39,825 nucleotides of DNA, taken from Mycobacterium sp. PO1. Lineage in GTDB: Bacteria; Actinomycetota; Actinomycetes; Mycobacteriales; Mycobacteriaceae. Positions 1-6,809 of this stretch are shown here, in pieces. The DNA lies in contig NZ_BLTG01000025.1 in the NCBI RefSeq assembly GCF_017312405.1, forward strand, positions 1 to 39,825, given 5' to 3'. Within the stretch, counting starts at the first letter, position 1; each line of letters opens with the position of its first letter. The notes below the pieces were generated by a model. That model saw nothing but the letters and a program-made list of their open reading frames with translations, was not told the DNA's origin and did not search any database. A program made the translations under genes and the position numbers.

Positions 1-59
1 GCGGCCTAGGACGCCGCCCTTTCAAGGCGGTAGCGCGGGTTCGAATCCCGTAGGGGGTA
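1..59 (+). tRNA. tRNA-Glu (TTC), 5' end outside window
   Basis: The anticodon stem CCGCC/GGCGG closes a 7-nt loop with anticodon TTC at 21-23. A T-arm with GGTTCGAATCC follows and the 3' acceptor strand GGGGGT ends near 58, with the discriminator base at 59. The first part of the acceptor stem and D-arm lies before the window. No CCA is encoded. It is the first of three tRNA genes in one direction. Confidence 0.93.
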
Positions 60-95
60 CGCGCGGCGACCGTTTCGACGGAAGTCGCACAGTAA

Positions 96-169
96 GGCCC
101 TGTGGCGCAGTTGGTTAGCGCGCCGCCCTGTCACGGCGGAGGTCGCGGGTTCGAGTCCCGTCAGGGTCG
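96..169 (+). tRNA. tRNA-Asp (GTC)
   Basis: A complete 74-nt cloverleaf. The acceptor stem GGCCCTG (96-102) pairs with CAGGGTC (162-168), and the discriminator base is G169. Anticodon GTC is at 130-132 in a loop closed by CCGCC/GGCGG, and the T-loop has TTCGAGT. CCA is not encoded. It lies 36 nt after tRNA-Glu. Confidence 0.96.
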
Positions 170-212
170 CCATTGCGGCGAGGCACTCGGTAGCGAGTGA
201 TCGGTGCCGTCC

Positions 213-286
213 GGCCAGGTAGCTCAGTTGGTACGAGCGTCCGCCTGAAAAGCGGAAGGTCGCCGGTTCGATCCCGGCCCTGGCCA
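213..286 (+). tRNA. tRNA-Phe (GAA)
   Basis: A complete 74-nt cloverleaf. Acceptor strands GGCCAGG (213-219) and CCTGGCC (279-285) pair and the discriminator is A286. Anticodon GAA is at 247-249, between stem strands TCCGC and GCGGA, and the T-loop has TTCGATC. CCA is not encoded. The start codon of the next gene lies only 4 nt after the mature 3' end. Confidence 0.96.
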
Positions 287-290
287 CTCG

Positions 291-854
291 ATGAGTCTGC
301 GGATCGTCTCCACCCTCGCCAGCCTGGCCCTCGGCCTGGCTCTGTTACTTGCCCCGGTCGCAGCAGCGCAGCCGCAGAATCCGTTGCTCCCCCTGGTGGA
401 CGCCGCCGCCGAACGCCTGCAGATCGCCGACCCCGTCGCGGCCGCCAAGCTGCACGACGGCGGACTGATCCAGGACCCGGTGCGCGAGCAGCAGGTGCTC
501 GACGCCGTCGCCGAGGAGGCGCGCACGCAGCGGATCGACCCGGCCTACGTCACCACCGCGTTCCGTGACCAGATCGACGCGACCGTCGCTGTGGAGTACG
601 CCCGGCTCGCCGGCTGGAAGCTCGATCCGGCCACGGCTCCCGCCGACGCACCCGATCTGGCAGCCTCGCGTGCCACGATCGACGCGCTGAACCGCGAGAT
701 GGTCGCCGAGATGGCCGGGCAGTGGCCCGCCTTGCACGCTCCGTCGTGCCGTGCCGATCTGAGCGCCGCCACCGACGCGGTGGCCCAGGCCCGCGGCCTG
801 GACGATCTCTACCGGCAGGCCCTGGGCTTCGCCACCCGCAGCTACTGCCCGTAG
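291..854 (+). CDS. aroQ: secreted chorismate mutase (AroQ gamma class)
   Basis: 187 aa. Converts chorismate to prephenate; the gamma class is exported, unlike the cytosolic shikimate-pathway enzyme, and its role outside the cell is unclear. Residues 1-26 form a signal peptide (MSLR, hydrophobic core, PVAAA before QPQN). The mature part is all-helical with the family pattern AERLQIADPVAAAKL (Arg and Lys of the active site) and two Cys, in PSCRADL and the C-terminal SYCP, matching the disulfide known for the M. tuberculosis secreted enzyme (Rv1885c, about 199 aa). The ATG lies 4 nt after tRNA-Phe, so there is no room for a separate Shine-Dalgarno site. No better start exists before the signal peptide. 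Translation is probably near-leaderless after tRNA 3' processing (inference). Confidence 0.9.
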   Translation: MSLRIVSTLASLALGLALLLAPVAAAQPQNPLLPLVDAAAERLQIADPVAAAKLHDGGLIQDPVREQQVLDAVAEEARTQRIDPAYVTTAFRDQIDATVAVEYARLAGWKLDPATAPADAPDLAASRATIDALNREMVAEMAGQWPALHAPSCRADLSAATDAVAQARGLDDLYRQALGFATRSYCP

Positions 855-875
855 GCGTGGGATCATGGGCGTGCC

Positions 876-1448
876 ATGAACGACTTCCGCCAGCGCCTGC
901 TCGATGCTCTGGAGGCGTCCATCGCCGACGACGGCTATGCCAAGACGACCGTCGCCGACATCGTGCGCCGGGCCAGAACCTCGCGCCGCACCTTCTACGA
1001 ACACTTCGATAGCAAGGAAGCGTGTTTCGTCGCGCTGCTCTCCGAGGCCAACGCCGATCAGATCAACCAGATCTCGCGGGCGGTCGATCCGAGCGCTCCC
1101 TGGCAGAAGCAGGTCCGCCAGGCCGTCGAGGCGTGGATCTCGTCCGCCGAGGCGCGTTCGGCGCTGATGCTGAGCTGGATCCGTGACGTGCCGGCGCTGG
1201 GTGCGGCAGCACGCGGACTCCAACGCGACGCGATGGACCACTTCATCGACATGGTGGGCGCGCTCGGTGCCACCGACGAGTTCCGCGCCGCCGGCATCGG
1301 ACCGGTGTCGCGGCGGCGCAGCATCATGCTGCTGGGCGGTTTGCGGGAGTTGACCGCCATCACCGTCGAGGAAGGCGGGCGGATGGGCGACGTCACCGAG
1401 GAGGCCGTCGACGCCTCCATCGCGCTGCTGAGTCCGCATCCCCACTGA
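876..1448 (+). CDS. TetR/AcrR-family transcriptional regulator
   Basis: 190 aa. The N-terminal helix-turn-helix spans about residues 24-44 (TTVADIVRRARTSRRTFYEHF), including the family hallmark TFYEHF, followed by FDSKEACF. The C-terminal ligand-binding half is helical and unlike its neighbour's, so the ligand is unknown. The gene starts 21 nt after the chorismate mutase stop and ends 19 nt before a second tetR gene. No clear ribosome site is visible before the ATG. It could control itself or the downstream FAD oxidoreductase. Confidence 0.88.
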   Translation: MNDFRQRLLDALEASIADDGYAKTTVADIVRRARTSRRTFYEHFDSKEACFVALLSEANADQINQISRAVDPSAPWQKQVRQAVEAWISSAEARSALMLSWIRDVPALGAAARGLQRDAMDHFIDMVGALGATDEFRAAGIGPVSRRRSIMLLGGLRELTAITVEEGGRMGDVTEEAVDASIALLSPHPH

Positions 1449-1454
1449 GGGCGG

Positions 1455-1460
1455 TACCTT
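1455..1460 (+). promoter_or_regulatory. -10 box of a leaderless promoter for the second tetR gene
   Basis: TACCTT fits TANNNT and ends 7 nt before the ATG at 1468, so the predicted transcript begins at or next to the start codon. No Shine-Dalgarno sequence is present. Confidence 0.5.
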
Positions 1461-1467
1461 ACGCAGC

Positions 1468-2073
1468 ATGGTCCGGCCTGCTCAGACGGCGCGCAGCGAG
1501 CGCACGCGTGAGGCGCTGCGACGGGCCGCGGTGGTGCGGTTCCTGGCCCAAGGCGTCGAGGACACCTCTGCCGAGCAGATCGCCGCCGATGCCGGCGTGT
1601 CACTGCGCACGTTCTACCGGCACTTCGCGTCCAAGCATGATCTGCTGTTCGCCGACTACGACGCGGGGCTGCACTGGTTCCGGGCCGCGCTGGCGGCGCG
1701 GGCACCCGAGGAGTCGATCATCGAATCGGTGCAGTCGGCGATCATGGCGTCGCCCTACGACGGCTGGGCAGTCACCGAGATCGCCGCGATGCGCGCGCGG
1801 GAACTCGACGCCGGCCGTATCGTCCGGCACATCCGCCAGGTCGAGGCCGACTTCGCCGAGGCGATCGAAGAGCACCTCGCCGGAGCCGATCCGCCCGCGC
1901 CCGGCACCGGGGCGCGCATGCACATCACGGTGACCGCGCGCTGCATCGCCGCGGCGGTGTTCGGGGCGATGGAGGTGTGGATGCTCGGTCAGGATCGTTC
2001 GCTGCCCGAACTCGACCGCCTCTGCCGCCACGCGTTGCAACTCCTGCGCACCGGCATCGACGAACACCTCTAG
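1468..2073 (+). CDS. TetR/AcrR-family transcriptional regulator
   Basis: 201 aa. Helix-turn-helix at about residues 33-52 (TSAEQIAADAGVSLRTFYRHF) followed by ASKHDLLFADY, the usual TetR N-terminal pattern; the rest is an alpha-helical ligand/dimer domain. The end of the C-terminal domain resembles the TetR_C form with an MEVWML segment. The start has a TANNNT box 7 nt upstream and no ribosome site, so a leaderless mRNA is likely. A strong dyad operator lies 25 nt after its stop, in front of the FAD oxidoreductase gene, which makes that gene its most likely target (inference from position). Confidence 0.88.
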   Translation: MVRPAQTARSERTREALRRAAVVRFLAQGVEDTSAEQIAADAGVSLRTFYRHFASKHDLLFADYDAGLHWFRAALAARAPEESIIESVQSAIMASPYDGWAVTEIAAMRARELDAGRIVRHIRQVEADFAEAIEEHLAGADPPAPGTGARMHITVTARCIAAAVFGAMEVWMLGQDRSLPELDRLCRHALQLLRTGIDEHL

Positions 2074-2097
2074 ACCCCGCCCGGTCCCACCGAGCAA

Positions 2098-2119
2098 GTT
2101 TCGTCAATATTGACAAAAC
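2098..2119. promoter_or_regulatory. dyad operator, probably for a TetR regulator
   Basis: A 22-bp inverted repeat centred between 2108 and 2109. The core GTCAATATTGAC is a perfect 12-bp palindrome, and the flanking GTTT/AAAC arms also match, leaving only one non-matching base pair (2102/2115). It sits between the second tetR and the FAD oxidoreductase, 27 nt before the latter's ATG, where a bound repressor would block transcription. Its AT-rich composition stands out against the GC-rich surroundings. Confidence 0.75.
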
Positions 2120-2145
2120 ATCCGTCGCCGTGTCAGCCTCAGGCG

Positions 2146-3705
2146 ATGACGGACTTCGACGCCATCGTCGTGGGTGCCGGGCACAACGGCCTGACCGCCG
2201 CGGCGTTGCTGCAGCAGGCCGGGCTGCGCACCCTGTGTCTCGATGCCAAGCTCTACGCCGGCGGAATGGCCTCCACCGTCGAGTTGTTCGAGGGGTTCCG
2301 CTTCGAGATCGCCGGCTCGGTGCAGGTGCCCACCTCGGCCGTCGTCAGCGACGCGCTCGGACTGGGGGAGCTGCCCACCGTCGACCTCGAGGTGATGTCG
2401 GTGCAGTTGCGGGGAGTCGGCGACGACCCGGTGATCTACTACACCGACCCGATGAAGCTGCTCAACCATCTCAACGAGGTACACGGCGCCGACGCCGTCA
2501 ACGGCATGGCCGGGCTGATGGCCTGGTGTCAGGCGCCCACGCGGGCGCTGGGCCGCTTCGACGCCGCGCAGCCGCCCAAGTCGCTCGACGAGATGTATGC
2601 CTGCGCGACAAACGAATTCGAACGCCAGGCCATCACCGACATGCTGTTCGGCTCGGTCACCGACGTCCTCGACCGGTATCTGCCCGACAAGGAGAAGCAC
2701 GGCGCGCTGCGCGGCATGCTGGCGTTCCTGGCGGTCAACACCACCTACCGCGGACCGGCCACCCCCGGCAGCGCTGCGGCGCTCGCGTTCGGGCTCGCAG
2801 TTCCCGACGAGAACGCGACCCTGATCAAGAAGTTCCACGGCGGCATGGGCGCGGTGACCGACCACCTGCTGCAGATGTTCACCGCGGCCGGCGGCGAGCT
2901 GCGCCTGCGCACCAAGGTGGAGGAGATCCTGGTCGCCGACGGCCGAGTCGCCGGGGTGCGCACCGAGGACGGGTCCACGGTGCGCGCTCCCATCGTGGTC
3001 TCCACCGTCGCCCCGGACCTCACCGTCAACGGTCTGATCGACGCGAACGCCGTGCCCGGCGATATCCGGGAACGCTTCTCCCACATCGATCATCGCGGTA
3101 GCTATCTGCAGATGCACTTCGCCCTCGACGGGCCCCCCACCTTCGCCGAGCCCTACGAGGTGCTCAACGACCCCGACTACCAGTCAGCGATCGGCATCTT
3201 CACCACACCCGAGGATCTGCAGAAGCAGTGGGAGGATTCCTCTCGCGGTGTGGTGCCCGCCGATCCGGCGATTGCACTACAGATCCCCTCGGCCAATGAC
3301 CCCGGCCTCGCACCCGCGGGAAAGCATGCGGTGTCGGCGTTCTCGCTCTGGTTTCCGATCGGGGGAGACCTGAACTACGGCGAGATGAAGTCCGAGATGG
3401 GGCGCCGGGTCATCGAGAAGATCACCCGGCTCGCACCGGACTTCGAGAGCCGGATCCTGCGGCACACCACCTTCACGCCCAAACACATGGGAACGATGTT
3501 CGGTGCGCCCGGCGGCGACTACTGCCACGGTCTGATCCACCCCGAGCAGATGGGTCCGAACCGGCCCGGGCCGAAGGGTTATGTCGATCAGCCGATACCC
3601 ACGCAGGGGCTCTATCTGGGCAGCGCGGGGTGCCACGGTGGCCCGGGCATCACGTTCATCCCTGGCTACAACGCCGTCCAACAGGTGCTCGCCGACCGCG
3701 GCTGA
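2146..3705 (+). CDS. phytoene-desaturase-like FAD-dependent oxidoreductase
   Basis: 519 aa. The N-terminal Rossmann motif is G10-A-G12-H-N-G15 in DAIVVGAGHNGL, followed by an acidic residue in CLDAK, which is typical of FAD binding in the amine oxidase/CrtI superfamily (COG1233 type). The C-terminal part carries GLYLGSAGCHGGPGITFIPGYNA, the second FAD contact. Related mycobacterial proteins are often labelled carotenoid or phytoene dehydrogenase, but no crtB or other carotenoid gene is nearby, so the substrate is unknown. ATG 2146 is chosen because the FAD fold starts right after it; an upstream TTG at 2110 would lie inside the operator palindrome. It is probably repressed by the neighbouring TetR protein. 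Confidence 0.85.
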   Translation: MTDFDAIVVGAGHNGLTAAALLQQAGLRTLCLDAKLYAGGMASTVELFEGFRFEIAGSVQVPTSAVVSDALGLGELPTVDLEVMSVQLRGVGDDPVIYYTDPMKLLNHLNEVHGADAVNGMAGLMAWCQAPTRALGRFDAAQPPKSLDEMYACATNEFERQAITDMLFGSVTDVLDRYLPDKEKHGALRGMLAFLAVNTTYRGPATPGSAAALAFGLAVPDENATLIKKFHGGMGAVTDHLLQMFTAAGGELRLRTKVEEILVADGRVAGVRTEDGSTVRAPIVVSTVAPDLTVNGLIDANAVPGDIRERFSHIDHRGSYLQMHFALDGPPTFAEPYEVLNDPDYQSAIGIFTTPEDLQKQWEDSSRGVVPADPAIALQIPSANDPGLAPAGKHAVSAFSLWFPIGGDLNYGEMKSEMGRRVIEKITRLAPDFESRILRHTTFTPKHMGTMFGAPGGDYCHGLIHPEQMGPNRPGPKGYVDQPIPTQGLYLGSAGCHGGPGITFIPGYNAVQQVLADRG

Positions 3706-4236
3706 GCGCCTGGATGCCCGCAGCGCCGGGTTGCGGAGATTGTCAGCTATATCGACGACACGAGTCTTCTGTCGACCGGTGAAGAATGCGGCGGTTCTGC
3801 GGGTCGGCCACGCTGAGGAGCCAGCAAACCCCTGTCCGGTCTTGGTGAGGGTTTGCCCCGGCTTCGGTGCGCGCGCGCCGGGCGCACAGCGTTCGGCGTG
3901 CGCGCCACTGCCCAATGGCAAAGTCCGGCAAGTTGTATTCAAAGCTGTGCGCTCGACAAAGTGGCAGTGCGCGCCATGTTTTAGCGAAGTTAAATCCTAC
4001 GGACGACCGCGTTGGTGTGACTCACAAAGGGCCTGGGGGCGCGAAATTGCCGACACCCAATAATCGGCCTATCCAAAAGATCTGGATAGCAAATTAGCCC
4101 TACGTATCAGTGGCTCTGAGCAGGCATTTATTCGATTTACGCACCGCGAGAATAAATTGACGTTCCCATCACAAATCGGCTTACTCGGGAGTAGGTTCAG
4201 CCGTGGCACAGATCACGTTCGGGTAAAGGAGACAAG
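3706..4236. other. long intergenic region with an AT-rich promoter part
   Basis: 531 nt between the FAD oxidoreductase and the GjpA-like gene, with no convincing gene. The first half is GC-rich. From about 3930 the sequence turns AT-rich, unlike the flanking genes. It holds an inverted repeat ATTTATTC (4136-4143) / GAATAAAT (4160-4167) overlapping a possible -35 TTGACG (4167-4172), so it may be an operator for the downstream envelope gene. The -10 box is uncertain (CTTACT near 4190). Confidence 0.5.
4225..4231 (+). promoter_or_regulatory. strong ribosome binding site of the GjpA-like gene
   Basis: AAAGGAG lies 5 nt before ATG 4237. This is one of the best Shine-Dalgarno sites in the window and fixes the start codon. 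Confidence 0.75.
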
Positions 4237-5682
4237 ATGAACCGTGCTGCGAAGTCCTACCTCACCTCGGGTGTTGCGCTGGCAGGAGCAAGCGTCATCG
4301 CCATTTCGCCGATGGTTGCCGCGCCGCTGAGCCCTCCCGGCACGGACACCCATACCGCGTTTTCTGTGTCGACCGCGAACGTGCAGCTCGCAACCACGGT
4401 CAACCCCCTCGCCGCGTGGGCAGAGGTGGTCTCCTCTGCGTATGGCAACGTGGCTTCGCTCGGCGAGGAGGTGTTGTCAGATCCGGCACCCATCCTCCGC
4501 CAGTTCATCCTGAACCAGCTCAGCAACGGTGAGGCGGTGGTCTCTGCGGCGACCGGGGCCGTCGGAGGCTTTCTGGAATACCTCTCCCCGGACAATGCCT
4601 TCGGGTTGGGCGCCCAGCTCCAGACCGCCGCCGAACAACTGAGCTCGGGCAACATCGCGGGTGCCATCGAAACCGCGACCCAGGCCCTGTTCCTGGCGCC
4701 GGTGATCAGCGTCGCCTTCCCGGTGCTGTCAAGCGGTCTGCTGGACATCCCGGGCACCATGGCGCAGAACTTCGCGAACGTCGTCAAGACGGTCACCGAT
4801 CCGAATACCGTGCTGCCCATCGCGCTGGGCGCGCTCGGTACGGTGTTGGCGCCGGTCAACGCATTCGGCGACAGCCTCCAGGAGACCTTCGATGCGCTGG
4901 GCGACGGCGACGTCGGCGCGGCGCTCAACGCGGTCATCAACATCCCTGCTGCCGTCGTCGGTGCGGTACTCAACGGCTACACGAATCTGGCGGGAAGTGT
5001 GTTTCCCGGACTGTTCTCCGAAGACGGTCTGGTCCATGCCCTCGTCGTGACGCTGCCCAGGGCCATCGCGGCGGCCATCACCCCCGAAGAGGAGGGCTCA
5101 GCAGCGGCGGCCAACGGGCCGGCGGATGTTCCCACGGCGGTGTTGGCCAGCGTGCAGACAGACGACGAGCAGGCCGCTGATTCCGGTGCCGCCTCGGAGG
5201 ACGCCGACGGAGACGGCGGCGCGGTGGACGCGGTCAACGCGTCGGTGACCGAAGAGACCGCAGAGGTCGCCGCGGGCGCTGAGGGCGAGGCGTCCGACGC
5301 CCAGGGCGAGGTCGTGGACGAATCTTCGGCGATCGGCACCGAGGAGGTGTCCGAGGAGAGTGGCGAAGGTACCGCCGAGCCGACGGAAGGCTCTGCGGAG
5401 TCGACCGGGGCCGACGAGGACCTCGCCGACGAGACCGAGAGCTCCGACGATGCCGCAGCATTGGAGGAGGGCCTCGACGCTGATGCCGCGGCGTCCGAGG
5501 ACGGCTCCGACGAAGGTGACGTCACCGGCGACGAGGGCGGCAGTGACGCCGGCGACGATGAATCCGGTTCGGAGGACGGTGAATCGGGGGACGCCGACGC
5601 GGATTCGACTGGTTCGGACTCGGGCGGGTCTGATACCGGCAGCGGTTCGGAGTCCGATGGAGGATCGGGCGACTCCGACTAG
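4237..5682 (+). CDS. gjpA: GjpA-like outer-envelope protein with acidic C-terminal tail
   Basis: 481 aa. Residues 1-30 are an export signal (MNRAAKSYLTSGVALAGASV, then ISPMVAAP). Residues about 50-285 are hydrophobic and Ala/Val/Gly/Leu-rich with spaced Asn, Asp and Pro, matching from memory the mycobacterial family annotated 'outer membrane porin GjpA', named after a Gordonia porin. About 190 C-terminal residues form a low-complexity tail of Asp, Glu, Ser, Gly and Ala with hardly any positive charge, presumably disordered and exposed. The tail begins after TLPRAIAAAITPEEEG. A strong ribosome site precedes it and a perfect hairpin terminator follows, so it is a single-gene unit. Porin function is inferred from the family name only; the tail may be a lineage-specific addition. 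Confidence 0.65.
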   Translation: MNRAAKSYLTSGVALAGASVIAISPMVAAPLSPPGTDTHTAFSVSTANVQLATTVNPLAAWAEVVSSAYGNVASLGEEVLSDPAPILRQFILNQLSNGEAVVSAATGAVGGFLEYLSPDNAFGLGAQLQTAAEQLSSGNIAGAIETATQALFLAPVISVAFPVLSSGLLDIPGTMAQNFANVVKTVTDPNTVLPIALGALGTVLAPVNAFGDSLQETFDALGDGDVGAALNAVINIPAAVVGAVLNGYTNLAGSVFPGLFSEDGLVHALVVTLPRAIAAAITPEEEGSAAAANGPADVPTAVLASVQTDDEQAADSGAASEDADGDGGAVDAVNASVTEETAEVAAGAEGEASDAQGEVVDESSAIGTEEVSEESGEGTAEPTEGSAESTGADEDLADETESSDDAAALEEGLDADAAASEDGSDEGDVTGDEGGSDAGDDESGSEDGESGDADADSTGSDSGGSDTGSGSESDGGSGDSD

Positions 5683-5694
5683 TTCACGCACACC

Positions 5695-5727
5695 GCTCGG
5701 CCCCCTCGCCCGGCGAGGGGGCCGAGC
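5695..5727. terminator. hairpin terminator after the GjpA-like gene
   Basis: A perfect 33-nt palindrome: GCTCGGCCCCCTCGCC (5695-5710) and GGCGAGGGGGCCGAGC (5712-5727) around C5711. The RNA would fold into a stem of about 14-15 bp with a tiny loop. There is no T-run, as is common for mycobacterial terminators. It can serve both the plus-strand gene before it and the minus-strand gene ending at 5738. Confidence 0.8.
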
Positions 5728-5737
5728 GCTGTTGACG

Positions 5738-5887
5738 TCAGGTCGCCGGACCGCTGGGGGTGGCGCCGCCCTCGTCGGCCCAGTCGGCGCCTTCTTCGGC
5801 ACCCTTCGAGGGATCGCTGATCACGTCGTCGTCGGCCTCGGTGGCGCCGGCGTCGGTCTCGGTGGTCTGGGGCTTGTCTCTGGTCAC
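5738..5887 (-). CDS. small acidic protein of unknown function
   Basis: 49 aa, starting with GTG and reading VTRDKPQTTE...; its second half reads SDPSKGAEEGADWADEGG and it ends ATPSGPAT. It is strongly acidic with no membrane segment. Support comes from regular codon use, the clean stop just before the terminator, and the position 33 nt downstream of the zinc-finger gene in the same direction, suggesting co-transcription. I recall similar short acidic proteins ending in GGATPSGPAT in mycobacteria, but no function. The ribosome site is weak. Confidence 0.6.
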   Translation of the reverse strand: MTRDKPQTTETDAGATEADDDVISDPSKGAEEGADWADEGGATPSGPAT

Positions 5888-5920
5888 GACGCAGGATTAC
5901 CCCGGCGGGCCGCCGTTCAT

Positions 5921-6286
5921 TCAGTCGCGGCGCCGCTGCAACTGCGCCATCCAGTCCTTGGGCACCCGCTCCCGCGGCCCCGGCACCGACTGTCCGGCCG
6001 GGTGACTCAGTGGGGCCGCCAGGTCGGCAGTGCCGTCGGGTCGGACGTAGTACTCGTCGCGGTCGTAGTTCCAGTACCAGTCCTCGCCCGGTTCGAAGGA
6101 CCGGATGACCGGATGCCCCGTGCTGCGCCAGTGTGCGGACGCGTGCCGTGAGGGCGAGTCGTCGCAACAGCCGATGTGACCGCACCCGGCGCAGCGCCGC
6201 AGGTGCACCCACCACCCGCCGGCGGCCTCGCATTCGACACAGCCCGTGCCGCTCGGGGGGATCGTGGGATCAACCGCGTGGCTCAC
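5921..6286 (-). CDS. UBP-type zinc-finger protein
   Basis: 121 aa. The N-terminal half has the ZnF-UBP pattern: CVECEAAGGWWVHLRRCAGCGHIGCCDDSPSRHASAHWRSTGHPVIRSF, shown here as separate ligand groups C-x2-C, C-x2-C, a further C, and His residues in SRHASAHW and TGHPV. It is followed by EDWYWNYDRDEYYV, also typical of the family. In eukaryotes this domain binds the ubiquitin C-terminus; in actinobacteria it occurs as a small stand-alone protein of unknown role. The GTG at 6286 is preferred because the conserved part begins just after SHAVDP; a longer ATG form (6340) adds unrelated residues and reaches toward the divergent promoter. Confidence 0.8.
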   Translation of the reverse strand: MSHAVDPTIPPSGTGCVECEAAGGWWVHLRRCAGCGHIGCCDDSPSRHASAHWRSTGHPVIRSFEPGEDWYWNYDRDEYYVRPDGTADLAAPLSHPAGQSVPGPRERVPKDWMAQLQRRRD

Positions 6287-6356
6287 GATTCGAAGCGTAA
6301 TCGCCGCAACGGCGCCCAGTCGGGTGAACTCGAACCACACCGATGTCGCCGTGGTC

Positions 6357-6362
6357 TATCGT
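6357..6362 (+). promoter_or_regulatory. -10 box of a leaderless promoter for the first SRPBCC gene
   Basis: TATCGT fits TANNNT and lies 6 nt before ATG 6369. No Shine-Dalgarno sequence is seen. Confidence 0.5.
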
Positions 6363-6368
6363 CGCGCC

Positions 6369-6809
6369 ATGGCAACCAAGGATTCTCGTGAGGTCGTGAT
6401 CGAAGCGTCACCGGAACAGATTCTCGACGTCATCGCCGACGTCGAGGCCACCCCGACCTGGTCGCCGCAGTACCAGAAGGCGGAGATCCTCGAGAGCTAT
6501 GACAACGGCAGGCCCAAGCAGGTGAAGATGACCGTCAAGGCGGCGGGGCTGACCGACGAACAGGTGATCGAGTACACCTGGGGCGACAACGAGGTCACCT
6601 GGACGCTCGTATCCGCCAGTCAGCTCAAGGCCCAGGACGCCGGGTACACGTTGACCCCGGAGGGCGACAAGACCCGCGTGCGCTTCGACATCGCGATCGA
6701 CCTGTCGGTGCCGATGCCTGGGTTCATCCTGAAACGCACGATGAAAGGTGGCGTGGAGACCGCCACCGAGGGACTTCGCAAGCAGGTCCTCAAGGTCGCC
6801 AAGGGGTGA
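6369..6809 (+). CDS. SRPBCC-family protein (Rv0854-like)
   Basis: 146 aa. Start-related lipid-transfer fold (polyketide cyclase/dehydrase type): the N-terminus SREVVIEASPEQILDVIADVEATPTWSPQYQ is the family opening, and the last strand plus long C-terminal helix end at LRKQVLKVAKG. These proteins bind hydrophobic ligands in a helix-grip cavity; this one's ligand is unknown. It overlaps the far gene by the sequence GTGA, so the two are translationally coupled. A second protein of exactly the same length and pattern follows far, indicating local duplication. The position matches Rv0854 of M. tuberculosis from memory. The upstream ATG at 6246 is rejected because it adds 41 unrelated residues that cross the promoter. 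Confidence 0.88.
   Translation: MATKDSREVVIEASPEQILDVIADVEATPTWSPQYQKAEILESYDNGRPKQVKMTVKAAGLTDEQVIEYTWGDNEVTWTLVSASQLKAQDAGYTLTPEGDKTRVRFDIAIDLSVPMPGFILKRTMKGGVETATEGLRKQVLKVAKG

Noticed and set aside
1..286. tRNA cluster as an integration site of a mobile element
   Set aside because: No integrase gene and no duplicated tRNA 3' end were seen in the window; the downstream genes look chromosomal.
345..1469. Long minus-strand open frame of 374 codons opposite the chorismate mutase and first tetR
   Set aside because: Composition is that of an antisense shadow in GC-rich DNA (runs of R, G, H, V), with no family motifs, and the plus-strand genes are clearly real.
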